Part shown: piece by piece, positions 16,619 through 23,938 of the stretch | Numbering within the stretch: the stretch's first letter is position 1 | How the letters are laid out: every line of letters begins with the position of its first letter | From: Terriglobia bacterium | GTDB taxonomy: Bacteria; Acidobacteriota; Terriglobia; JAJPHL01 | Assembly: GCA_021325275.1 (NCBI GenBank) | Contig: JAJPHL010000019.1 | Span: 1-64,000, forward strand | Direction of reading: 5' to 3' | Length of the DNA: 64,000 nt | Notes under the pieces: generated by a model | Told to the model about the DNA's origin: nothing | Databases searched by the model: none | Seen by the model: the letters and a program-made list of their open reading frames with translations, nothing else | Position numbers and translations under genes: made by a program

Positions 16619-17634
16619 TAGGCGCGTGCCTCAAAGACTCCGTCAAGCAACGTTGCGGGATCCGGATACGGCCGCGAATCGGCCCACGCGACGGCTTCGT
16701 CGACTTCCGCCACCACGCGCGCGCGCATTGCCTCAATTTCCGCTTTCGTCAGCAGGCGTTTGCCGAGCGCGTGCTTTTCGAGTCGCACGATCGGGTCACG
16801 CTTGGCCCACTCCGCAAATAGTTTCTTCGGAACGTACTCTGCGGCGTCGTGCGCGGAGTGTCCGGTCATGCGGAACGTCTTGCATTCGATCATGTACGGA
16901 CCTTTGCCGGCGCGCGCATAGGCGATGGCTTTCTGTGCAATAGCGCGCACCGCCAGCGCGTCGTTGCCGTCGACGATCGCCGAGGGCATGCCGTAAGCCA
17001 CGGCGCGATCGGCCACGTTTTTCACGGGCATTTGCAATTCCAGAGGCGTGGAGTAGGCGTACTGATTATTGTTGATGATGTACACGATCGGCAGTTTTTG
17101 CACCGCGGCCAAATTCAATCCTTCGTGCCAGTCGCCGCGACTGGTTGCACCGTCGCCATGCCAGTTGATGACGACGTTCGCTTGTCCGCGGTAGCGCATC
17201 GCCAACGCGATACCGCCCGCCACCGGGACAATCGCCGCGAGCGCGCTGATGAACGACACCAGGCCCAGTTTCATATCGCCCATGTGCATGTTGCCGTCGC
17301 GTCCGCGCGTGGGACCGTCTTCGCGTCCCATGTACTGCGCCAGAATCTGCGGCGGTTTCATGCCACGCACCAGATACGCGCCCATGTCGCGATGGCAAGG
17401 GCAGAGAACGTCGCCCGGCTGCGCCAATAGCGCGGGCGCGACGCCGATGGCCTCCTGTCCGCGCCCGGTATAGACGCCGCCCAACACTTTTCCTTGTCGA
17501 TAAAGCTTGTGCTCGATGCGATCTTCCATCTCCCGCTGAAGCTTCATGAAATAAAGCAGCGGTTCGACGATCTCGCGTTCGTTCGGCCCGGCAGTGGTGC
17601 GCTTTTTGGTTACGTGCTTGACAGTTTTCCCCAT
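16618..17634 (-). CDS. 2-oxoacid dehydrogenase E1 component, alpha subunit
   Basis: The 338-residue alpha subunit carries the thiamine diphosphate-binding motif GDGATSRGDWHEGLN followed about 20 residues later by INNN. The block FRMTGHSAHDAAEYVP near the C-terminal third corresponds to the regulated loop of E1 alpha. I chose the ATG at 17634 (MGKTVKHVTKK); the frame continues to 17679 but that part overlaps the start of the divergent membrane-protein gene. Both E1 genes form one operon. Pyruvate dehydrogenase-like function is likely but branched-chain substrates are not excluded. Confidence 0.9.
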   Translation of the reverse strand: MGKTVKHVTKKRTTAGPNEREIVEPLLYFMKLQREMEDRIEHKLYRQGKVLGGVYTGRGQEAIGVAPALLAQPGDVLCPCHRDMGAYLVRGMKPPQILAQYMGREDGPTRGRDGNMHMGDMKLGLVSFISALAAIVPVAGGIALAMRYRGQANVVINWHGDGATSRGDWHEGLNLAAVQKLPIVYIINNNQYAYSTPLELQMPVKNVADRAVAYGMPSAIVDGNDALAVRAIAQKAIAYARAGKGPYMIECKTFRMTGHSAHDAAEYVPKKLFAEWAKRDPIVRLEKHALGKRLLTKAEIEAMRARVVAEVDEAVAWADSRPYPDPATLLDGVFEARA

Positions 17635-17677
17635 GATCCCCGGAAGAGATATCGTATCCTGATTCCGGCCCGAACAC

Positions 17678-19408
17678 ATGAACGATTGGCTCAGTCATGG
17701 ACTGGAATTCGGCACCGAAGTCGAGTTGGCTGCGCTCGTTGTGTTCGTGGCCGTAGCTGTGCTTTTGCCGCAGAGCTTTGGCGAGCGCCTCCGCGTTTGG
17801 GAGCAGCGCGTTCTTCAACCCTTCTTGAAGTTTGCGAGACGGCCGATCGCCGCGACCGTCGCATGCGCTGTCGCGCCCCTGGTGATTCGCGCGTCGTTAT
17901 GGCCGTTGATGAAGTATCCCGTGCCGGGCGCGATGGACGAATACTCGTACCTGTTGGCCGCCGACACTTTTGCGCGCGGGCGCCTGACAAATCCGGCGCA
18001 TCCCTTGTGGCAATTCTTCGAGACGTTTCAGGTGATTCAAACCCCAACTTACGCCTCGAAGTATCCTCCCTTGCAAGGCCTGATCTTAGCCGCGGGACAA
18101 GTGATCACCGGGCATCCGTGGTGGGGCGTCTATGCCAGCGTCGGTGTGATGAGTGCGGCGCTGTACTGGGCACTCGCCGGATGGATCCCGCGCCGCTGGG
18201 CGATGCTCGGCGCGTTCGTCGCGTTGTTGCAGTGGGAAGTGTTGAGCTATTGGATGAATTCGTATTGGGGCGGCGCGCTCGCCGCGACGGGCGGCGCGCT
18301 GGTGCTGGGCGGATTTCCGAGACTCCGCGCCAGCCTGCGGCGGCACTCGCCGTGGATCGCGCTGGCGATGGCGGCCGGAGCGATGATCCTGGCCAATACG
18401 CGTCCTTACGAAGGATTGATGATCGCGGCGCCGCTGGCTGTCTTTGCGGCGTGGCGCGTGGGTCGCCGGTTTTCCATGCGCGCGTTGGCGCCGGCGTGCG
18501 CGCTGATCGTCGCCACCGGCAGCGCGATGCTGTACTACAACTGGCGCGTCACCGGCGACGCGTTGCTGATGCCCTACGTGGTCCACGAGCGGCAGTACGC
18601 GATCTCGCCGTCTTTTATTTTCCTGCCGCCGCGGCCGGCGCCGCCAAGCCGCCATTCGATCATGGCGAGGTGGTGGCGGAACGAGCGCGATTCCTACGAC
18701 ATGGCGCGCAGTTCGCGCTTTCCGCGCTACGTGCTGAATCACGCCTACATGATTTTCATTTTTTTCCTGGGACCCGCGCTGCTGGCCGCGTATTTCGCGT
18801 TGTGGCGAGGCGGCCGGATTATTTCTTGGCTCGCGGGCCTGCTGGCGGTGGAATTTGTCGCGATCAATATGGTCGCGGGAAACATGCCGCACTACGTTGC
18901 GCCGTCGACGGCGCTGATCCTACTGCTGGCGGTGATGGGACTCCGCCGGATGCCGCGGCGTCTTGCTTACGCAATTGTCGGCGCCTGCCTGGTGCGCGCC
19001 GTGCTCTGCCTGCCGGCGTACTACTGGATTCCCGCCTCGCATCCGGATTTTTCCGATTACTACCGGCGTTGCTGTGTCGACAACAATGCCAACTTTGATC
19101 GGGAGAACATCGACCAGCGCCTCGCCGGGTTGCCGAATCGCCAGTTGGTCGTGGTGCAATACGTGCCGTATCAGCCGCGCTTCAAGGAATACGTCTACAA
19201 CGGAGCGGACATCGACGGCCAGCGCGTCGTGTGGGCGCGTTCCATGGGACAAGTCGCGAATCTGCGATTGCTCGACTACTATCGAGACCGCGACGTGTGG
19301 CTGCTGACGATGTATCCCGATCACGGCGAGATTCATCAGTATTCGACGGTGCAAGTGTTCGACGAACCGCTCGCTTCGGCTTCCCAGCCGGCATCACAAA
19401 AACAATGA
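17678..19408 (+). CDS. Polytopic membrane protein, GT-C-like (paralog 1)
   Basis: The 576-residue protein has roughly ten hydrophobic segments and a short conserved motif after the first of them, DEYSYLLAADTFARG, on what would be the first outer loop. An acidic motif in this place recalls GT-C glycosyltransferases that use lipid-linked sugars (ArnT, PMT, GT39), so transfer of a sugar to a lipid or protein outside the membrane is a reasonable guess. Its stop overlaps the start of a close paralog (ATGA), and long blocks such as YWMNSYWGGALAATGGAL are shared with it. The C-terminal 120 residues, after the last helix, are soluble and end with a DYYRDRDVWLLTMYPD segment. Confidence 0.75.
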   Translation: MNDWLSHGLEFGTEVELAALVVFVAVAVLLPQSFGERLRVWEQRVLQPFLKFARRPIAATVACAVAPLVIRASLWPLMKYPVPGAMDEYSYLLAADTFARGRLTNPAHPLWQFFETFQVIQTPTYASKYPPLQGLILAAGQVITGHPWWGVYASVGVMSAALYWALAGWIPRRWAMLGAFVALLQWEVLSYWMNSYWGGALAATGGALVLGGFPRLRASLRRHSPWIALAMAAGAMILANTRPYEGLMIAAPLAVFAAWRVGRRFSMRALAPACALIVATGSAMLYYNWRVTGDALLMPYVVHERQYAISPSFIFLPPRPAPPSRHSIMARWWRNERDSYDMARSSRFPRYVLNHAYMIFIFFLGPALLAAYFALWRGGRIISWLAGLLAVEFVAINMVAGNMPHYVAPSTALILLLAVMGLRRMPRRLAYAIVGACLVRAVLCLPAYYWIPASHPDFSDYYRRCCVDNNANFDRENIDQRLAGLPNRQLVVVQYVPYQPRFKEYVYNGADIDGQRVVWARSMGQVANLRLLDYYRDRDVWLLTMYPDHGEIHQYSTVQVFDEPLASASQPASQKQ

Positions 19409-21093
19409 GCGATTGGATCTCTCACGGCGTTGATTTCGGCACGGCGGTGGAGTTGATCGCCCTCGTCGCCTGCGTGGTGTTGTGCGGGTACACCTCACGC
19501 GCCGCCGAGTGGGAAGCGCGACTCATCTCGCCGTTCCTGCGATTATCGCAGCGCTTCGCGCTGGCCGTGGCTGCTTGTGTCGCCGCGCCCTTAGTCTTGC
19601 GCGCGCTCTTATGGCCTGACTTGAAGTTCCCGCTTCCCCTAATCGTCGACGAGTTTTCTTATTTGCTCGCCGCCGACACGTTTGCTCACGGCCGCGTGAC
19701 CAACCCGACGCATCCGCTGTGGCAATTCTTCGAGACGTTTCATGTCATTCAAGTTCCCACGTACGCCTCGAAGTATCCACCGCTGCAAGGTCTGGTGATG
19801 GCCGCGGGACAAGCGTTACTCGGTCACCCATGGTGGGGCGTCTATGCGAGCGTCGGCGCGATGAGCGGGGCTATTTTCTGGGCCCTCGCCGGATGGGTGC
19901 CGCGGCGATGGGCGATGCTCGGCGCGTTCGTGGCGCTTGTGCAATGGGAGGTCCTGAGTTATTGGATGAATTCGTATTGGGGCGGGGCACTGGCCGCGAC
20001 GGGAGGCGCGCTCATGCTGGGCGCGTATCCGCGACTCCGCGCGTCTATCCAGCGCCGCTCGCCGTGGATCGCGCTGGCGATGGCCGCAGGCGCCGGGATT
20101 CTTGCGAATACTCGTCCCTACGAGGGATTGGTGTTCGCCGCGCCGCTGACGTTGGCCGCCGCGTGGCGCGTTTTTCGCGGGAAACGCCGCGCTCGCTCGC
20201 TTTTCACACTCGCGCCGGCGTGCTTGCTTCTCGCCGCAACCGGATCGGCGATGCTGTACTACAACTGGCGCGTCACGGGACACATGCTCGAGATGCCGTA
20301 CGTGGAGCACGAACGTCAGTACGTGATCGCGCCGGTGGTTATGTTTCTACCGCTGAACCCGGAGCCTGCGTATCGTCATCCGGTGATCGCGGCGTATTGG
20401 AAAGACGACGCATCGTTGCGCGCGCGCCAAGACGGCCCCATTGTTCTCTTCGCCAATCATGTCTACGTGCTGGTGATCTTCTTCATGGGACCCGCGTTTC
20501 TCGCCGCTTGCGCCGGATTGTGGCTATTGCGCTGCGCGCGGATCACGCGCTGGCTGCTGGCGCTGCTTGGTTTCAATCTACTCGCGTTTTTCTCGATCGC
20601 TTGGGAGATGCCACATTACGCCGCGCCGATGACGTCGCTGATTCTGCTTCTGGAAATCCAGGGACTCCGCGCGTTGCGTCGCGCAGACGCGCCGGCTTGG
20701 GGACCGTCATTCACCCGCGCCGCCGTATTGGCGTGCGTGATTCGTTTCGCGGCGTGTCCGCTCACGGGCGCGGCCGTTCATACGTTGGGCCTCGATCCCA
20801 GCAACTCCATCTGGCGATGCTGCGCGAACCGCGTGGATTTTGGGCGCGCGTCGGTCGTCGATCAGTTGTCGAAACTGGCCGGCCGCCATCTTGTATTCGT
20901 GTCGTACGGTTCCGATCAAAGGAATTTTCACGAATATGTTTACAACTTGGCGGACATCGACAGCCAGAAAATCGTGTGGGCGCGGTCGATGAGCCGCTGG
21001 GAAGACCTGCAACTCCGCGATTACTATAAGGACCGCACGGCGTGGATGCTTACCGTCGATCGCGGGCAATCCACGCTGACTCCGTTACAATAG
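19405..21093 (+). CDS. Polytopic membrane protein, GT-C-like (paralog 2)
   Basis: This 562-residue protein is the tandem paralog of the gene before it. Shared landmarks are the start MSDWISHGVDFGTAVELIAL, the motif DEFSYLLAADTFAHG, the block LWQFFETFHVIQVPTYASK and the C-terminal NLADIDSQKIVWARSM. The ATG at 19405 overlaps the stop of paralog 1; the frame upstream to 19231 is out-of-frame read of paralog 1. High similarity and strict tandem order show a duplication, with the two copies kept intact and translationally coupled, which argues for a heteromeric or sequential function. An ABC exporter operon follows nine bases later. Glycosyltransferase function is inferred. Confidence 0.75.
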   Translation: MSDWISHGVDFGTAVELIALVACVVLCGYTSRAAEWEARLISPFLRLSQRFALAVAACVAAPLVLRALLWPDLKFPLPLIVDEFSYLLAADTFAHGRVTNPTHPLWQFFETFHVIQVPTYASKYPPLQGLVMAAGQALLGHPWWGVYASVGAMSGAIFWALAGWVPRRWAMLGAFVALVQWEVLSYWMNSYWGGALAATGGALMLGAYPRLRASIQRRSPWIALAMAAGAGILANTRPYEGLVFAAPLTLAAAWRVFRGKRRARSLFTLAPACLLLAATGSAMLYYNWRVTGHMLEMPYVEHERQYVIAPVVMFLPLNPEPAYRHPVIAAYWKDDASLRARQDGPIVLFANHVYVLVIFFMGPAFLAACAGLWLLRCARITRWLLALLGFNLLAFFSIAWEMPHYAAPMTSLILLLEIQGLRALRRADAPAWGPSFTRAAVLACVIRFAACPLTGAAVHTLGLDPSNSIWRCCANRVDFGRASVVDQLSKLAGRHLVFVSYGSDQRNFHEYVYNLADIDSQKIVWARSMSRWEDLQLRDYYKDRTAWMLTVDRGQSTLTPLQ

Positions 21094-21102
21094 AAAGATC
21101 GC

Positions 21103-22035
21103 ATGCCCGCCATTCTTTGCCAGTCCTTAATCAAGAAGTACGGATCGTTGACCGCCGTCAACGGCCTCGACCTTCGTGTGGAGAGCGGCGAATGCTTCGG
21201 ATTGCTGGGGCCGAACGGCGCGGGTAAAACCACCACGGTGGAAATCCTCGAAGGACTCACGCCGCCCGACGGCGGCACGGTGGAATTGCTCGGCGCGCAA
21301 TGGAGTCGCGGACGCGATACGGAAGCGGATCGTGCGTTGCAGGAACGTCTGGGAATCCAGCTTCAGGAAACACAGTTCTCGGAGAAAATGACCGTCGAAG
21401 AGACGCTGTGCATGTTCCGCAGCTTTTTTCGACACGGTCACGGCGTGGACGAAACCATCGCGCGCGTCTCGCTCGAAGAAAAGCGTCACGATCGCGTGGG
21501 ACAGCTCTCCGGGGGACAGAAGCAGCGCTTGGCGGTGGCGTGCGCGCTGGTGAATTCACCGGACCTCTTGTTTCTCGACGAGCCGACGACGGGGCTCGAT
21601 CCACAAGCGCGCCTGAACCTTTGGGAAGTGGTGGCTGAATTCCGCAAGGGCGGCGGCACAGTGCTGCTGACCACGCACTACATGGAGGAAGCCGAACGCC
21701 TCTGCGATCGCGTGGCGATCATGGATCATGGGCAGGTGATCGCGCTCGGGTCGCCCGAGGAGTTGATCGCGTCGCTCGGCGCGAATCAGGTGATCGAGTT
21801 CAGCGTCGATGGAAAATTGCAACAGGACGCGGCCGCAAAACTTCCCGGCGTCCATGAATTGATCGCGCGAGAAGCGGGATTCCTGCTGACGGTGGAGCAA
21901 ACACAGGTGACGCTGCCGGCGCTCTTTGCCGAAATCGAGCGCCAAGGTTTGCATCTAACCGCGCTCACCACGCATCGCGCCACGCTCGAAGACGTTTTCG
22001 TGAAACTCACCGGGAGGGTTCTGCGCGATGCCTGA
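21103..22035 (+). CDS. ABC transporter ATP-binding protein
   Basis: The 310-residue ATPase has Walker A (LLGPNGAGKTTTVEIL), the signature VGQLSGGQKQRLAVA, Walker B (LLFLDEPTTGLDP) and the H-loop (TTHYMEEAERLCDR). The extended C-terminal region of about 90 residues is typical of DrrA-type exporter ATPases. It overlaps the next permease gene by eight bases. It begins nine bases after the tandem membrane-protein genes, so the exporter may act with them, for example on a glycan or lipid product, but that link is only positional. Confidence 0.92.
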   Translation: MPAILCQSLIKKYGSLTAVNGLDLRVESGECFGLLGPNGAGKTTTVEILEGLTPPDGGTVELLGAQWSRGRDTEADRALQERLGIQLQETQFSEKMTVEETLCMFRSFFRHGHGVDETIARVSLEEKRHDRVGQLSGGQKQRLAVACALVNSPDLLFLDEPTTGLDPQARLNLWEVVAEFRKGGGTVLLTTHYMEEAERLCDRVAIMDHGQVIALGSPEELIASLGANQVIEFSVDGKLQQDAAAKLPGVHELIAREAGFLLTVEQTQVTLPALFAEIERQGLHLTALTTHRATLEDVFVKLTGRVLRDA

Positions 22036-23083
22036 GCTCGTGAAAGTTCATCATCCACTCATCGAACTCACCAAGGTGAGGATTCGCGAATTTCTGCGCC
22101 AAGGCGAAGCGCTGTTCTGGGTCTTCGGATTTCCCATCCTGCTGACGCTGGCGTTGGGAATTGCTTTTCGCAACACGGGACCCGAAAAAGTCGTAGTGAC
22201 GGTGGAGGACGGCGCGAAGAATTCCGCCGACGTGTTTGCCGCGCTCTCGGCGTCGCCGGACCTCAAGGTGAATCACTTGCCGGCGGACGAAGCGGCCCAT
22301 CAACTGCGCATCGGCAAGACCACGCTGCTGGTGCAAGCGGGCGATAACGGCGCGTACATTTATCGCTACGATCCCACGCGTCCCGAGAGCCGCGCGGCGC
22401 GCCTGGCGGTGGACGACGCGCTGCAGCGCCATCGCGGCCGCGTCGATCCCGCAGCGTCGCGCGACGAAAAAGTCACCGAGCCGGGATCGCGCTACGTCGA
22501 TTTCCTGCTGCCGGGCTTGTTGGGTCTCAACATGATGGGCAGCAGCATGTGGGGACTCGGCTTCGGCCTAGTGGACATGCGGCAGAAACGTTTGTTGAAG
22601 CGCTTAGCCGCCACGCCGATGCGGCGATCGCACTTCCTGTTGTCGTTCATGCTGTCGCGCTTGATTTTTCTGGTGCTCGAGCTGGGGATCGTCTTAGGAT
22701 TCGCGCGCCTGACGTTTGGTGTGCAGATGCGCGGGTCGTGGATCGCCCTGATTGTGGTGTCACTTTTTGGATCTTTCTGCTTTACCTCCGTCGGTCTTCT
22801 CGTGGCCTCGCGTGCGCGGACGCTCGAAGGCGTCTCCGGATGGATGAACCTGTTCATGATGCCGATGTGGCTCCTCTCCGGCACGTTTTTTTCGTACTCG
22901 CGCTTTCCGGACTTTACCCTGCCGTTGATTCGCGTCCTGCCGCTGACCGCGCTCAACGATGCCCTGCGCTCGGTGATCAGCGAAGGCGCAGGATTAGCGA
23001 ATAATAATCTCGAGCTGGCTGTGCTGGCCGCGTGGTCGGTGCTGTGTTTCATCTTCGCCCTGCGTTTGTTCCGCTGGCAATAA
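22028..23083 (+). CDS. ABC-2 type transporter permease
   Basis: The 351-residue permease has an N-terminal membrane segment (FWVFGFPILLTLALGIAF), a soluble outer domain of about 120 residues and then five more membrane segments, as in ABC-2 exporters with a large first loop. LPGLLGLNMMGSSMWGLGF begins the second hydrophobic block. The ATG overlaps the end of the ATPase gene, so the pair is coupled. The substrate is unknown. Confidence 0.9.
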   Translation: MPELVKVHHPLIELTKVRIREFLRQGEALFWVFGFPILLTLALGIAFRNTGPEKVVVTVEDGAKNSADVFAALSASPDLKVNHLPADEAAHQLRIGKTTLLVQAGDNGAYIYRYDPTRPESRAARLAVDDALQRHRGRVDPAASRDEKVTEPGSRYVDFLLPGLLGLNMMGSSMWGLGFGLVDMRQKRLLKRLAATPMRRSHFLLSFMLSRLIFLVLELGIVLGFARLTFGVQMRGSWIALIVVSLFGSFCFTSVGLLVASRARTLEGVSGWMNLFMMPMWLLSGTFFSYSRFPDFTLPLIRVLPLTALNDALRSVISEGAGLANNNLELAVLAAWSVLCFIFALRLFRWQ

Positions 23084-23114
23084 AGTTCCCGCCCGGTAAG
23101 CCGATGAAACCAGT

Positions 23115-23375
23115 GTGATGCTTCCCTATACACAAGATTCCGCCACGCCGCTGACCATGGACCAGATGCAGTATTTACACGCTCGCCGCGTCTTGGAACA
23201 GGTCCACGGGAACAAATTGCGCGCCGCCAAACTGCTCGGCATCAGCCGCATGACCCTGTACCGTTTGCTGAGCCGCCACACGCCGACGCCGTCGACGACC
23301 GCGCCGGTGAGCTCGATGTCGCCGGTATCGCCGGTGAAGCACTTGGCCACGGGTCCGCACGCGTTCTCGATGTAG
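23115..23375 (+). CDS. Small Fis-type helix-turn-helix protein
   Basis: The 86-residue protein is little more than a Fis-type DNA-binding domain: residues about 20-53 contain RRVLEQVHGNKLRAAKLLGI and then SRMTLYRLL, the two helices of the HTH found at the C-terminus of NtrC-type activators. There is no receiver or AAA+ domain. The C-terminal 30 residues are rich in Ser, Thr and Pro and look disordered. The start may be GTG at 23115 or ATG at 23118. It could regulate the exporter operon upstream; that is only positional. Confidence 0.75.
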   Translation: MMLPYTQDSATPLTMDQMQYLHARRVLEQVHGNKLRAAKLLGISRMTLYRLLSRHTPTPSTTAPVSSMSPVSPVKHLATGPHAFSM

Positions 23376-23407
23376 TGGCAACTCTCGCTGACGGTGTGTG
23401 CCGCTTC

Positions 23408-23593
23408 CTAGCGGCTCGGGTACGAGGGCTCCGGCGTCTTAGGCGTTCGCGTTACGAAGATCCTTCCTTTGGCGCGTTCGGCTTCCTCCAGGCGACGCAG
23501 GTCTTCGGAAATTCGATGAAGGTCGTTGTCGAACCTCGCGGCGTGCGCTTGGCGCGCCTTTCGGATCTGCTCGACGATGGGATCTTCCCACAT
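23408..23593 (-). CDS. Small WEDPIVEQIRK-type hypothetical protein
   Basis: The 61-residue protein begins MWEDPIVEQIRKARQAHAAR and continues with a second helix (DLHRISEDLRRLEEAERAKG). Small proteins with a WEDPIV start are widespread in Acidobacteria and cyanobacteria and are often next to toxin-antitoxin or mobile DNA, but their function is not known to me. The start at 23593 is supported by GGGAGA upstream; the open frame to 23695 reads into the repeat element at 23613 and is rejected. The C-terminus (FVTRTPKTPEPSYPSR) is likely disordered. Confidence 0.6.
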   Translation of the reverse strand: MWEDPIVEQIRKARQAHAARFDNDLHRISEDLRRLEEAERAKGRIFVTRTPKTPEPSYPSR

Positions 23594-23612
23594 TTCAACT
23601 ATTCTCCCATAC

Positions 23613-23827
23613 GGTGGTGTCGCAGTTTGAATTTCCAGCGGCTTCGCCGCTACTTTGTACGGAAAGGCTTTGCCTTTCCGAAGGACTTGAGCCACTTTCC
23701 TGCGAGGCTATGTCTTGCTTGAGCAAGACATAGCCTCGCAATCCTAAAGAAGCTGCGTCGCGGAAGGGCCTAGCCCTTCCGCACAAAGCAGCGGCGGAGC
23801 CGCTAGAATTCAAACTGAGATACCACC
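23613..23827. repeat. Palindrome-array repeat, family B (copy 1)
   Basis: The 215-bp element is bounded by inverted termini: GGTGGTGTCGCAGTTTGAAT at the left and the reverse complement of AGGTGGTATCTCAGTTTGAA at the right. Inside are five palindromes: AGCGGCTTCGCCGCT, GGAAAGGCTTTGCCTTTCC, a 19-bp perfect stem centred near 23725 (arms TGCGAGGCTATGTCTTGCT and its complement), GGAAGGGCCTAGCCCTTCC and AGCGGCGGAGCCGCT. A second copy is at 52111-52322. It holds no gene. The rest of 23828-23938 shows only a TATGAT and a TATCCT box that could serve the SulP gene. Confidence 0.85.
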
Positions 23828-23938
23828 TCCCACAAGCGCTTGCCTGAGTTCTTGAGAAGGTATGATTCTCACGGGAACCGGTTCGCTTCAGAGATCCGAG
23901 CGGGGCCGTCATATCCTAGCGGAATCGCATGATGTAAG

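Noticed and set aside
23595-23912. 105-codon frame through the family B repeat
   Set aside because: It consists of translated palindromes of a repeat element and has no start signal.
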